DNA of 64,000 nt from Allobaculum sp. Allo2 (GCF_022701175.1 NZ_CP078088.1:1488001-1552000), one strand, 5' to 3'. Counted from the stretch's first letter, positions 48,102-59,602 are shown. Program-made: numbers and translations. Notes: generated by a model from the letters alone, not told the origin.

Positions 48102-48403
48102 GATACGACACGAAAATCGAGCTGGTCCGCTCAGATCCGGGCCATTTCAATCCGGATACCGGCAATTACGAGGGCCGGACAGAGACAAAAACGCCGCTCT
48201 ACGCATCCGTGATGGATACCAGGGCGGAAATGGTTCAGCTGGTCTATGGGTGCCTGAGGCAGGGGAGCCTGACGATCCATATCCAGAACCACACAGACAT
48301 TGTGTTCGATCAGATCGATGTTAGAGGGCGCCGGTACACAGTAGATTTTCGGCGCAGGCTCAGAACCAAGGAGTCGTTTATCGTATCGGAGGTGCAGACA
48401 TGA
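48098..48403 (+). CDS. Head closure protein
   Basis: About 101 residues: MRYDTKIELVRSDPGHFNPD, TGNYEGRTETKTPLYASVMD, then VRGRRYTVDFRRRLRTKESF. Length, plan and place (second gene after the connector) match SPP1 gp16-type head-closure proteins. Read literally it is fused to the preceding gene by base loss. Confidence 0.65.
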   Translation: MRYDTKIELVRSDPGHFNPDTGNYEGRTETKTPLYASVMDTRAEMVQLVYGCLRQGSLTIHIQNHTDIVFDQIDVRGRRYTVDFRRRLRTKESFIVSEVQT

Positions 48404-48756
48404 GATTGAATGCAACGATCAGCGGCCTCAAGCCGTTTCAGAAAAAGCTGCTGGCCAAGGCAAATCGCAGCGCCATTCAGAAGGTGGTCCGGCTCAATAC
48501 GGCAGAGCTGACCGCAGGCGCTCAAAGAAAAGCCCCGGTTTCGACCGAAGAGACCAACCCCGGCGGCCATCATGGACAGCTGCGGGAAAGCATCACCCCA
48601 TCCATGGAGCAGGACGGCATGGCCGGTGTAGTCCGTGCCGAAGTGGACTACGCCGAATATGTGGAAAAAGGAACCCGCTTCATGGCTGCGCAGCCGTACA
48701 TGAAACCGGCATTTGAAGAGCAGAAGCCGAAGTTTCTGCGGGACCTGAAAAGGTGA
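48400..48756 (+). CDS. HK97 gp10-like tail-head joining protein
   Basis: 118 residues. GAQRKAPVSTEETNPGGHHG, LRESITPSMEQDG and AEYVEKGTRFMAAQPYMKPA are the marks of the HK97 gp10 family. Links tail to head. Overlaps the previous stop by 4 bases. Confidence 0.85.
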   Translation: MRLNATISGLKPFQKKLLAKANRSAIQKVVRLNTAELTAGAQRKAPVSTEETNPGGHHGQLRESITPSMEQDGMAGVVRAEVDYAEYVEKGTRFMAAQPYMKPAFEEQKPKFLRDLKR

Positions 48757-48763
48757 TTGCCAA

Positions 48764-49162
48764 ATGAACCCGGCAATGGAGCTGTTCGGGGCTTTGCTTG
48801 TGCTGCTGCGCAAGACGTATCCGGATATTGTTTTCGATACATTCCTGCCGCCTGAGAGCACGCCGTATCCTTTCATCTTTCTCAATGACGGGTATGAAAT
48901 TGAAGATTTTCGGATGAAGGGGGCCTATTTTGGTCAGACATCCATTTCGATTGATGTATGGCATAACGATCCAACACAGCGGGGGACAGTGGATTCCCTG
49001 CTTTTTGCTGTCCGGCAGATCTGCCGACGCATCGACCAGACAAAAACGTACAGCTGGTGCCTGTCGTCCTGCACTCTGGAATATCTTCCGGATACGACAA
49101 CCAGCCAGCCGCTTTACAGAGGGATTCTCACCCTCACCTACAAACACTACAGGAGGAAATGA
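48764..49162 (+). CDS. Tail completion / terminator protein (DUF806-like)
   Basis: 132 residues: LLRKTYPDIVFDTFLPPEST, YPFIFLNDGYEIEDFRMKGA, and SISIDVWHNDPTQRGTVDSL. Position between gp10 and the major tail protein and the beta-rich plan fit the tail terminator. Starts 7 bases after the gp10-like stop. Confidence 0.7.
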   Translation: MNPAMELFGALLVLLRKTYPDIVFDTFLPPESTPYPFIFLNDGYEIEDFRMKGAYFGQTSISIDVWHNDPTQRGTVDSLLFAVRQICRRIDQTKTYSWCLSSCTLEYLPDTTTSQPLYRGILTLTYKHYRRK

Positions 49163-49163
49163 A

Positions 49164-49690
49164 ATGAATTTCAATCTTCAGCGTTTTGCCGATCCCGTTA
49201 AGGGCGACAAAATCATCTACCTGGTGCGTCGTTATTCCAAACGCACAGAAGAGGGCGCAGCCGTAATTGCGCTTCAGACAGAAGGCAGCCGCAGCCTTTC
49301 CAAAGACGCCGATTCCGTTGCAACAAAGGACGGAACGATCCGTGTACCAGGAGCGGGTGAATGCGAGATTTCGGTTACCTCTCTGGTAACGAATGATGAC
49401 GGCATTGCGGATGATCTTACCGAAGCGATGGAGAAAAACGATCTCATGGAGATCTGGGAAGTCGACACGTCCAAAAAGGCGTCGACACCAATGCAGAGAA
49501 GTACAAGGCCCGCTACCATCAGGGATACATTACGAGTCTGGAGCTGTCTGCCGGAGCAGAAGACTTCGCTGAACTCTCTCAGACCTACTCGATCAACGGC
49601 ATGGGCGTATCCGGATGGGTGACTCTGACCCAGGAACAGAAAGATCTTGTACAGTATCTGTTCGCCGATACGACTCAGGCAGCGGAATAG
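49164..49690 (+). CDS. Major tail protein (TP901-1 type), one frameshift
   Basis: Begins MNFNLQRFADPVKGDKIIYL with the LQRFA site shared with scaffold and capsid. Then VIALQTEGSRSLSKDADSVA, TIRVPGAGECEISVTSLVTN; after one missing base near 49478 it continues YHQGYITSLELSAGAEDFAE and MGVSGWVTLTQEQKDLVQYL, about 175 residues. Forms the tail tube. AGGAGG lies 7 bases before the ATG. Confidence 0.85.
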
Positions 49691-49711
49691 CAGCAAAGCA
49701 GGAGAAGAAAA

Positions 49712-50082
49712 ATGGAAATCAATGTAAATGGAACGCTTTACCCGCTTAAGGCGTCTATCGCTTTTCTTAACGAAATCGAGAAGACCAAAGTTCGCACGAT
49801 TGACGGCGAAAAGATTGAAATTGGTCTGGCCAATGCGGTCATTTCCATCCGCGACATGGTCGATGTGCGCGTGCTGATCGACACAATCATGGCACTGAAC
49901 ATCAGGCAGACCCCGCGTCTGAACAAGGACGAACTGACGGAATGGTTCGAAGAAGGCGAAGTCGATCTGGAGAAACTCGGATCGGAAGTGATCGATTTTT
50001 ATCGAAAGCGAATGTCTGCAGATGGAAGCTGAAGAAGCTGGGCATTCTGGAGACAGCCAAAGCCGATCCCGAAAAAGCCTGA
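49712..50082 (+). CDS. Tail assembly chaperone, G part
   Basis: MEINVNGTLYPLKASIAFLN, then VRVLIDTIMALNIRQTPRLN and KLGSEVIDFYRKRM are typical of Firmicutes tail assembly chaperones. The literal frame stops at 50032; with one C added near 50030 it reads DGSLKKLGILETAKADPEKA and stops at 50082, about 123 residues. A GAAAAAG run at the end allows a shift into the T part that follows. Binds the tape-measure protein during tail assembly. Confidence 0.7.
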
Positions 50083-50442
50083 AGGATCTGGTAGATTCCA
50101 TTGCGATAGACTGCTTCCGTTACTTTGGTTTTCAGTCGCTTGACCAGGTACTCTCGCTTGATCTGCGGGAGTACCGTCTTTTATGTCAAGCGCATCGACT
50201 GAAGCTCGCCGACCAGTATTACTGGAGTGCCCAGAACGCCTTTGATGCCAACCGGGCGACACTGCGCAAAAAGAATGGGCATCTTGTCTATCCAAATGTG
50301 AAGAAACTTTTCGACTATGAGAAAGCGCAGAAGGAAGCCGGGGCGGTCCGTTCTGCGAAAAAGTACGCTGAGCCCGCAGGCGCAGCGTATGAAAGCCTAC
50401 TTAGAGAAGAGGGAGGAAGACCATGTCACAATCGACAGTTGA
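50071..50442 (+). CDS. Tail assembly chaperone, T part (read by frameshift or misread run)
   Basis: No start of its own is convincing. From the GAAAAAG run at 50071-50077 the -1 frame reads SLKDLVDSIAIDCFRYFGFQ, LREYRLLCQAHRLKLADQYY, and so on. After a missing base near 50380 it ends MKAYLEKREEDHVTIDS at 50442, overlapping the tape-measure start. This is the usual T extension of a G-GT pair. Either a programmed -1 frameshift or simply A6 read as A5. Confidence 0.6.
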
Positions 50443-53400
50443 AGCCAGACTTTCCGCTAAAGATGACGGTCTGAGCAAGGCCCTCGAAACGATTGTGGAA
50501 ACGCTGGAATCACTGAATGGAACAGTGAAAGCCATCGGAAACATCATGATCAAGGCGCAGGACAAAGCTACGCCGCAAATCAAGAAGGCGGCAGATGCGC
50601 TTGAGTCCCTTCCAGAAGAAAGCGACACCGCGCTGGAAGCCGCCAATCACGTTACACCGGCGGCCAACCAGGCACGTGATTCGATTGAGTCCATTCCGGA
50701 AGAAAGTATGAGCGCGCTGGAAGCGGACAATCATGTGACGCCGGCAGCTAACCAGGCAGAAGACTCAATAGACTCAATCCCGGAAGAAAGCATGAGTGCT
50801 CTGGAAGCCGCCAACCACGTAACGCCGGCAGCCAATCAGGCAGTGGATTCTATGGACTCCATTCCCCGGATATTCATGTAGCACTCGAAGCGTCCGACAA
50901 CATCACGCCTGCCTGCAAAGACGCCATTGATGCGATGCGTGAAGTGGAAGACCAGGCGGAGAAGACTGGCGGAGCGCTTAAAAGCGGATTTGCACAGGGC
51001 CTTGGGCAGAGCGCATTCAATGCCGCTGCTTCCGGTCTGAAAAGCATCTCTGCAGGGGTGGCCGATGTCGGAAAATCCTTTGAACATTCCATGTCGAATG
51101 TGGAAGCGCTTATGGGGGAGGATAAGCTTAAATCCGTTTTCGAAAGCCCTGCCGAAGGACTGGAAGTATTGAGCAGGGCAGCTCAGGAAGCAGGAGCCAC
51201 CACGCAGTTTTCCGCCTCGGAAGCAGCAGACGCGCTCGGATACATGGCGCTGGCGGGCTGGGATGCTCAAAAGTCAGCCAACGCTTTGCCGGCTATTCTG
51301 GATCTGGCTGCCAGTTCCGGCATGGGTCTGGCTGAAGCGTCGGATACAGTGACAGATTACTTATCCGCATTTTCCAACTCACTTGACGGCGCCGGCCGGT
51401 CGGCTTTAACCGCCTCGGAAATGGTCGATATCATGGCATATGCACAGGCCAACTCAAATACGAGCGCCGCTCAGCTCGGTGAAGCATGGAAGAACTGTGC
51501 AGCCAACCTGAATGCTGCCGGACAGGATGTTCAGACGACAACATCCTTTCTGGAAGCGATGGCCAATCAGGGCCTGAAAGGTTCTGAAGCCGGCACAGCC
51601 ATGGCGGCAATCATGCGCGATGTGACCGCCAGCATGGAAAACGGCGCGATTAAAATTGGTGACGTATCTGTAGCGGTACAGGATGAGAAGGGAAACTTCA
51701 AGGATCTGACCGCTATCATGACCGACGTTGAGAAAGCGACGCAGGGCATGGGCGATGCCCAGAAGGCTGCGGCATTGGCTTCCACGTTTACCGCAGATTC
51801 GCAAAAGGGCATTAACCTTCTGCTCAATGAAGGCATGGGCAAAATTGCGGGCTATGAAGATGCCCTGCGCAGCTGCAATGGCGCAGCGTCCGATATAGCA
51901 GCAACCATGAACGATAACTTGGAAGGCGACCTGAAATCGCTCAACTCTGCCTGGGAGGCCGTGCAGGTCACTCTGTTTCAGGCCGTTGCCCCGGCACTCA
52001 GGGCCGTAACGCAGGCGGCGACAAAGGTTTGCCAGATCGTCAATGATCTGATCAGCGGCTGGCAGTCATGGCAGGCCCATCTGGATGGAACGGCAACTAA
52101 AGAGCAGGAGAATCAGCTGCAGGGGCTGTCCGGTACGATGAAGGCCGTCTATCAGGCGGTCGATAACCTGAAAGCCGCGTGGGAGGCATTCAAGAAAGGC
52201 CTGGAAGAGTCGGGCGCTCTGGATGCGGTAAAATCCGCCCTGGATACGCTGCGCGGCGCTTTCTTCCTGCTTACATCTCAGATGGGGGACGGATCGGGGA
52301 TGAAATCTTTTGGCGAAGCCGTCGGCGATGTGGTGAAATGGATTGCAAAAGCGGTAGAGTCATTTGCCAGATTCGAAGCGAAGACCGGCGGACTTATCTC
52401 AAAACTGATGCTCGGCATTGGCAGCGTAAAGCTGTTTGGCGGAGCCTTCAGCAAGGTCGGCAGCCTGATCGGCGGTCTCAAAATCAAAAATCCGTTTGCC
52501 AAACTGCCGGATCAGGCTGGCGGATCCATGACGGCGACCAAAAGCAAAGTCGCTCAGATCTTCTCTTCCATTGGCGATGTGATCAAAAGGCCGGAGAAGG
52601 AATCGGGGCCGCTTTCAAAGGCATCGGGCAGGGAATCGGGTCGATCTCTCTTACCGGAGCCGCAGGTCTTGCCGTGGTCATCGGAACGATTACAGTCGCT
52701 CTTCTTGCCCTGTCAGCTTGTAAGCGACACCGTCCTTCCGTTCCTTGACGGGCTGGCTGACGTTATCTCAAGACTTGTCGACGGAGTGCTGGACGCCTTT
52801 GCGGGATTCATCCTGGACCTGGCGGACGTCTTCCCGATTCTGGCGGAATCGCTCGTTACACTCTCACCGCTGGTTGAAGCGTTTGGAACGGCGTTTGCGA
52901 CCGTTCTGACCGCACTGAGCCCAATCATTGATACGCTCAGCGGTCTGATTAACGGCGTTGTAGAGACGGTGTCTGGTGCTGTTGTGGCCATTGTGGAAGC
53001 AGTCGCTCCATTCATTCCGAACATTCAGGGAATGGTTGCAACCATCGGCGAATGCATCCTGGCAATCTGCGACTCGTTTAATACGCTGATCGTAAATATC
53101 CCGCCTATCCTGAACTCGATCCGGGACATTGTGGGCACCGTGTTCCATGGAATTGAAGACATTATCCGTGCTGTCGGAGATTCCGTTTCCGGAATTCTGG
53201 ACTCTCTGGGCGACACGTTTACCAAGTGCGGAGACGCGATCCGGACCGCCTTTGACGGTGTGGCGGATATCATCACCGCATTCGGAGACGCTGTCCGCAA
53301 CGTGCTGGACGGTGTGTCCGGAATTATCGATTCCATTGGCAATGCGTGCCTCAATGCGGGAACCGGCTTCAAACGACTGGCTGAAGGTCTTCAGATCATC

Positions 53401-54627
53401 GCCGATCTGAACGGCTGGGATCTGGCAGGAACGCTGGCGGCAATTGCTGTACCCATTGGCGCGATCGTGGCATCGACAGCCGGAATCGGGGAAAGCGGCT
53501 CTCAGCTGATGACGCTTTCTCTGGCACTGAAAGCCATGTGTGAAACGGCAGGAAGCCTGGACAGTGCCGGGGCGGCGATTCAAAGCTTTGCTGAGAATAC
53601 ATCCAGCCTTATCAGTCATGCGGGTGAACTGGAGCAAATTTCACTTGCCATGATGATGCTGGGTCAGGCAAGCATTGAGGCCGGTACCGGCCTGCTTGCC
53701 GCTGGCATAGCCCTGGGCACAATCACCCAGTCCGTTACGATTCTTGCGGCAGTGATCGATCAGGCAAGCTCAGGCGTTCAAACCCTGTTTGGGGCGATTG
53801 GATCGGCTGGATCATCCGCCGAACGGTTTGGCCAGTCGCTTTTGAGCGCTTCAGCCGCGCTCATTTCCTTTGGACAGTCTGCCGGAGCCGTAGCTTCGTC
53901 TTCAAGACGCCTGTCTTCTGCGTTCCGATCGGCTATGTCGTCGGTTGCGCAGGCGGTCAGCGCGGGAATGAGCCGCGTGAATTCGGTCATGGTTCAGGGA
54001 ATGAATACGATGGTTGCTTCAGCGACTCAGTCGCTGAATCGGCTGGTGCGCGCAGCTGCCGAAGTCATGAACTCCTTCTGCGCCGCAATCCAAAGTGGAA
54101 TGAGCCGAGCCGTCGGTATTGCAGCTTCTATGGCCGCAGCGATTCCTTCCGCCGCATCGGCAGCCGTATATGGAATGTACCAGGTTGGCGTCAACATCGG
54201 TAAAGGACTTGCGGACGGAATGCAGTCTCAGCTGGCCAGAGTCGCAAAAATTGCAGCCGAGCTTGGCAACACTGCGGCGGAAGCGACAAGAAAAGCCACA
54301 GAGGTGCGCTCACCTTCCCGAGTATTCAAGCGGATCGGTGCCTGCATTGGTGAAGGCCTGGCACAGGGAATGGAATCCAGATTTGGTCGGATCGCATCCG
54401 CAGCGGATGTGATGAGCTCCATGGCAGCGCAGAACGTACTGTCAAACGGTATGGAAGGAATTGGCAGTACGCCGGATCTTTCGGCAGACAGACGGTTTGG
54501 AGATGTAGTAATTGAGATGAACCAGATCATTGACGGCCGCCAGTTCGCAAAAGCGACAGCCCGGTTTACGCGGGATGAGCTCGACAGGCAGGACCGCCTG
54601 AAGCTCAGACTTGCGGGAGGTGTTTAA
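50423..54627 (+). CDS. Tape measure protein with N-terminal 28-residue repeats, several frameshifts
   Basis: About 1400 residues; sets tail length. N-terminus MSQSTVEARLSAKDDGLSKA, then repeated units SIPEESMSALEADNHVTPAA (period 28 residues). The TMP core follows: NVEALMGEDKLKSVFES, QFSASEAADALGYMALAGWD, LEAMANQGLKGSEAGTAMAA. Hydrophobic repeats fill the middle, and it ends with a coiled segment and VRSPSRVFKRIGACIGEGLA. Base losses near 50868 and at least three near 52580-52730 break it. AGGAGG lies before the ATG. The largest gene in the window, as expected for this product. Confidence 0.9.
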
Positions 54628-54629
54628 CC

Positions 54630-56178
54630 ATGCTTTATGAGTTTTCAACCATTCAAGCGGCGGAGAGTGAAGACCATGCACTTTCCGCCGAATCTCTTTC
54701 CTATGATGGAAAGTACCTGGAAAGAAGTCCCCGGCTTTCGGATCCTGACGGTGTCCGGCCGGGGCATTTTAACCAAAGAAATCACAGAACGGACCCGCAA
54801 CGGATTTGATGGGTCCGATTTTGTCAGGCGGGTTATCCCTGCCAGAGACATTACCGTTCAGTACTCTCTGTCTGCTCCAGATGCAAAAGAGCTGATGGCC
54901 CGGATAAACCAGCTCAACGGACTGCTTACCAAAGACCAGGCCAAAATCATTTTTGCGGATGAGCCGGACAAGTACTTCGTGGGCACTGCGTACAACGCCA
55001 CGGATCTGGAGCCCGGCAGGCTTTCCTGCACCGGTGAGATCCGGATCCGCTGCAGTGATCCATATAAATACGCCGTGATGGAAAAGCCGGTCAGCGTGAG
55101 TGTCAGCAGCTCTAGAAAGAGCCCGGTCACGATCCGAAACAACGGCAATGCGGATGCGCTTCTGCGCTTTGAACTGTCCGGATCCAAAAACGGGTATCTG
55201 GGTATCAGCTGCGCACAGGGCGCCATGGAGTTTGGAAACATCGAAGCAGCGGACAGCGTGGCCGTCAGCGACGCCCAGGAATGGCTGCTGGAAAGCACTG
55301 ACATCATTAAGGACTGGCCTTCCACGGCCGGATCCACGCAGCATTCACTGAAAAAGCTCCGGCAGGCCCCAACCACAGGAGAACGCAGAATGCAGGACTG
55401 GCTGACACTCGGCCCGGCAGACTTTCACGCTTCCGCAGCCTGGTGCAGCCGAACTATAGAAATCCCGGTGCCACGCGACTCTACCCAGCAGGATCTGGAC
55501 GCGTCGGCAGGCGGTGCATCCAGTTTTTACGTTTCGCTTTTCCACTGGTTTGAAACGGCTCACGCCGCCCAGTGCGGTGAACAGAAGATCATGTTCATGA
55601 ACGTGAACGGGACGACAGAAAAAGAAATCGCCTGTCTTACCATTCACAAAAACAGCGTGTCGAATCAGGCGGAATACCTGGTATGGATCAATGGAAACTT
55701 GATTCGCTCCTTTCCTTTCGTATGCGACAGCCGCAACCCGTTTGCGCAGGGGTTTTACGGCAACAATGACTTCCATAAAGACGGCGAACGGTTCCGTTAT
55801 TACTTCAATGGAAAGTATTACGGACACACTGAGCCGGCGCTCAGAGACACGGTCTGCAACCGGATCCGGATCACGTTTTCCCACTTCCCGGGCAGAGACG
55901 CGGTCACCCGTAACTATCTCGGCCGCTTCCGCTTCCGCAAGGATCACATCTCCGGCTCCTCTGCGCGCCCCGTCGCTTTTCCGCTGCAGTCGAGAATCAC
56001 CATCGACGGCAAAGCCGGAAAGATCTATCTGGACGATCAGTACCGCCCGGATCTGGAAGTGATCGGCTCACAGTACTTCAGGATTCCGCCCGGAGACAGT
56101 GAGATCCGCATCGTGCCCTCTTCCTGGTTTGAGGGCATGCTGAGCGGCACCATTTATGTACAGGAAAGGTGGTTGTAA
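54630..56178 (+). CDS. Distal tail protein (Dit, SPP1 gp19.1-like), frameshift near N-terminus
   Basis: MLYEFSTIQAAESEDHALSA, after GGGAGG, is in one frame; from about 54715 it continues as EVPGFRILTVSGRGILTKEI, RRVIPARDITVQYSLSAPDA and CTGEIRIRCSDPYKYAVMEK, which is the Dit domain. Two bases are missing near 54720. The large C-terminal half (ASSFYVSLFHWFETAHAAQC onwards) looks like a carbohydrate-binding jelly-roll. About 516 residues. Forms the ring at the tail tip. Its stop overlaps the next start. Confidence 0.8.
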
Positions 56179-58528
56179 TGAGCACCAGAATTCATATTCT
56201 GTCCGCAGAGGAATCGCCGGTTCTGGTCATGGACAACAATGCGCCTAAAGCACTGCATTACTACAGCGACAGCCTTCACAGCTATCTGACAATCGGCGGG
56301 GCATCAACGTTCACCTTCAGTGTTGACAGCACGCATGAAGAGGCGCATCTGATCGAAGCGGGCATGAAAATCGGCTTTCGATTCGAGGACACGGACTGGT
56401 ATTTCACGATTACCAGCGTGGATCGGGACGAAACGGAAACGGTCATTACATCCGAGGGACTTAGCTTCGAGTTCCTGAATGAAGAGGTCGACCAGTTCGA
56501 CGCATCAACGGACATGACTTTTCTGGAATACCTGGACGCATGGGGATTTGAGCGTGACATATTAAAAACGGTCAGAAATGATATTCCAACCGTGAAAAAG
56601 AAGCTCAAATTTGATGCACGGGAAAGCATTTTAAAGCGCATGGCCAGCCTCGCCAGCAGCTTCGGAATTGAGGTCCGTCTTTCCCCATTGCTTACCCTGT
56701 ACGGTGGGCTGAAAGAAATTCAGATGTCCTTATGCGTAGCCGGCGACAGAAAGGGCGTCGGAACGGATCTGACAGACCAGATCATCCGCTGGGGAGCGGT
56801 CCGGAATCTATTCGAAAGACAACGGATCTCACAGAGTTCTGCTCCCGTCTTCGGGCAAGAGGCAAGTCATCCCGGGAAGGGGATCAGGATGTAACGATCA
56901 CGCTGGCTGGATATACTCCTGGCTCTTCCGCGACAGATCCAGACGGGTACACCTATGTTCTGAACAGTACAGATCTGTGCTGCCCGCAGGCTCGCGACCG
57001 CTATCCTTCAAGTCTTACAAAGAATCCAGAGGGCGGGTACATCGACGGATACGTCGTCCGCTTCTTTGAAGACTCAAACGCAGACACGCAGGAAAAGCTG
57101 TATCAGTCAACGCTTGCTCAGCTGCGCAAGCTGTGCCGGCCAAAAGTTTCCTATGAGGTTCGAGGAACCGTCCCTGGATCCATTGGCGACTGGCTCACCG
57201 TTGAGGACGCTGGCTACTCCCCGATCGAGTACTACCAGTGCCGCATTGTAGAAAAAGAAGTCTGTGTTTCAACAGGAGAAGTAACAGGAGTCAAGCTCGA
57301 CAACTTCACCGAAATGAGTTCAAAACTTTCTCAGTCCATCCTTTCGCAGATAGAAGAAGCCATGGAGAAGGCCGCCATCTATGACTGCCGCATTTCATCC
57401 GCCGACGGAACGGCCATGGACGATGACGGAACGCCGCATACTTTCAATGCAGTCGTTCGCAAAAATTCGATAGACGTAACCAGTGACATGGAAATCACCT
57501 GGTATCTGGACGGAAATGAAGTCCCAAAAGGGGATTCTGCGTACCAGATCCAGCTGGATCCGGTCGCTATGACGATCGGATCGCATGTTCTGAGCTTCAG
57601 TGCTTTGCAGGGCAGCATCCTTAGAGGAACGGCTGAGGTCACGCTTACCCGCTCAAAAGTAGCTGTTGAAGAACTGCCAACCGGCGACGGCGTGAAGATC
57701 ATCATGAACGAGTCCGCCGCCCATGTGAGCAATGGAAAAGACGGCATCTCACCAACTGTTAGCCTTAGCAAGTCGGGTAAGACATCGACACTGAAAATCA
57801 CAGATAAAAACGGTGATCATACGACACTGATCCAAGATGGAGCGGATGGTGCTGATGGGAAAGACGGAAAAGATGGAGTACAGGGACCGCGAGGCCCGCG
57901 AGGTCTCAAGGGAGACGCCGGGACCAGCGGGACCGGGATTAGTTCTGTAACCGTCAAGTACTACCAATCCTCAAGCTCATCCACGCCGTCTCAAAGCTCT
58001 TCTAGCTGGAGTACGACGTTACCTACACCTACCGCCGGGTACTACCTGCATACTCAAGTGGCTATCGCGAAAACAGATGGAACGACAACTTACTTTTACC
58101 TGAAGAACCGGAACGGATCGAACGGAACAAGTCCGACAGTGGTAAACAACTTGACCAGCACGAGCACTACAAGCGCGTTGTCTGCAAACCAGGGAAGAAT
58201 CTTAAGTGAACGCTTACGCACTCCTCAAACAGGGTGGTATCAAAAGATTCTATATGATACGAACAACTTAACGTGCGTCTATATACGGAGCTGGGGTAAA
58301 GGCCCTAACGCCGTTGTGACCGGCGATATATCATTTGGAAGCTCTAAACCAAATACGCCGGGAACAACTTACACATATAACACCGGATTTAAATTTCAAA
58401 GCGCAACTGTAGCAGCAAATGTTCCATTTGGAAGAGACGGCAGTGGAATGGCACATGTCAAGATTCAATTTGACGGGACAATCACTGTAAGAATTGTTGC
58501 AACATCAACAGCAACAGGGGGACTATAG
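56178..58528 (+). CDS. Tail-associated protein (Tal/gp21-like) with collagen-like stretch, frameshifted
   Basis: N-terminal part (STRIHILSAEESPVLVMDNN, YYSDSLHSYLTIGGASTFTF) is the prophage endopeptidase-tail type baseplate hub. It continues DGYVVRFFEDSNADTQEKLY, GSIGDWLTVEDAGYSPIEYY, then an Ig-like part, a collagen-like Gly-X-X run (GADGADGKDGKDGVQGPRGP) near 57850 and a Ser/Thr-rich C-terminal adhesin-like domain. Base losses at 56760-56880 split it; about 784 residues. Contacts the cell surface; the variable C-terminus probably helps host binding. Confidence 0.78.
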
Positions 58529-58590
58529 GTGATTCAACACTCTATTGGGCATTGCCTGTATTGGTAGATACTTATCCAGATTAAACAAAA

Positions 58591-58616
58591 AACCCGCCTC
58601 CACCGGCGGGTTTTCT
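58591..58616 (+). terminator. Terminator after the tail-tip gene
   Basis: AACCCGCC-TCCACC-GGCGGGTT followed by TTC. Strong GC stem. Confidence 0.75.
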
Positions 58617-58633
58617 GATGAAAGGAGAATGAA

Positions 58634-59602
58634 ATGACAATTTTACAAGCTGATTTTAAATCGAAACAAGTTGTTAGCGCAGACAGCTCAGATAAAAAGC
58701 CTGTCATCGGCGTAGCAGGCGACAGCGCAACAAGAACCATTCGCTTCCTGCTCGAGAAAGACGTGGACGAGCTTCCAAAGGGGATCAGCCTTAACTCCAT
58801 CACGTGGGAAATGCAATATGAAAACGTCAACCTTCAGCGTGGATCGGTTCTGCCAGATAGCGTGAAAGACGAGGACGGCAAGCTGGAAATCGTCTTTACC
58901 ATTCCGGCGAGTCTTGCGGTTGCGCCAGGTGATTGCCAGATCCAGCTTTGCGGATCCGGTGGCGACTCCAAACACTGGCACCTTTCGCCCATGACAGTCC
59001 AGATCGGCGACTTCTTCGAGCCGGACACGATCGAGGAGACAGACCCAAAGTACGATTTGCTGAATCAGCTCAGCGCGAAGGTAAGCCAGCTGGAAGCGGC
59101 GGATTACTTATCCGGAGCAGATGCGGCCAATACATATCTAGCCAAAACGGATGCGGCAGATACATATCTGGCGAAAGAAGAAGCGGCGAGCAAATATGTC
59201 AAAAATGAGGCGATTGGATTTAACCATTTCGACATAGCAAATATGTATGGCGCTAGCACAGGCACGTTATACGGCGGATATTCGGAGTACCGCTTTGCCA
59301 TCACCGCGGAGTATGAAGCTGATGTGCCGGTTACGTTCCGAGGTGGCGGTGGACAGATTATGACTACCCAAAATATCAGCTCCAAATCCGGCATGAAATA
59401 CGCGGCTTTCTTTGTCGTGAAAGATACGAAAACGGGTGATGTGCAGATTCTTTTCGGTCAGGGAGATTCGCCGATTATCGATCCGCTTCAGTCGGGGGTG
59501 CTTTCTATCTACACATTCGGAAGCAATGACGGATACGTCGACAGTGTTGAGGTCGGCCCTATGCCAGAACGTATTGCCACCAAGTGCGCAATGCGCAGAT
59601 AG
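58634..59602 (+). CDS. Baseplate/receptor-binding protein with BppU-like N-terminus
   Basis: 322 residues. The N-terminus (DFKSKQVVSADSSDKKPVIG, TRTIRFLLEKDVDELPKGIS) is the BppU/DUF2479-type attachment domain. Next is a trimerising linker with YLSGADAANTYLAKTDAADT repeats, then a C-terminal beta domain (YSEYRFAITAEYEADVPVTF). AAAGGAGA lies before the ATG. Probably the spike that recognises the host surface. The C-terminal domain is the part expected to vary between phages. Confidence 0.7.
   Translation: MTILQADFKSKQVVSADSSDKKPVIGVAGDSATRTIRFLLEKDVDELPKGISLNSITWEMQYENVNLQRGSVLPDSVKDEDGKLEIVFTIPASLAVAPGDCQIQLCGSGGDSKHWHLSPMTVQIGDFFEPDTIEETDPKYDLLNQLSAKVSQLEAADYLSGADAANTYLAKTDAADTYLAKEEAASKYVKNEAIGFNHFDIANMYGASTGTLYGGYSEYRFAITAEYEADVPVTFRGGGGQIMTTQNISSKSGMKYAAFFVVKDTKTGDVQILFGQGDSPIIDPLQSGVLSIYTFGSNDGYVDSVEVGPMPERIATKCAMRR

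Noticed and set aside
47780-48403. A 207-residue fusion of connector and head-closure proteins
   Set aside because: Two run corrections separate it into two proteins of normal length with an ATGA overlap, the usual head-gene layout.
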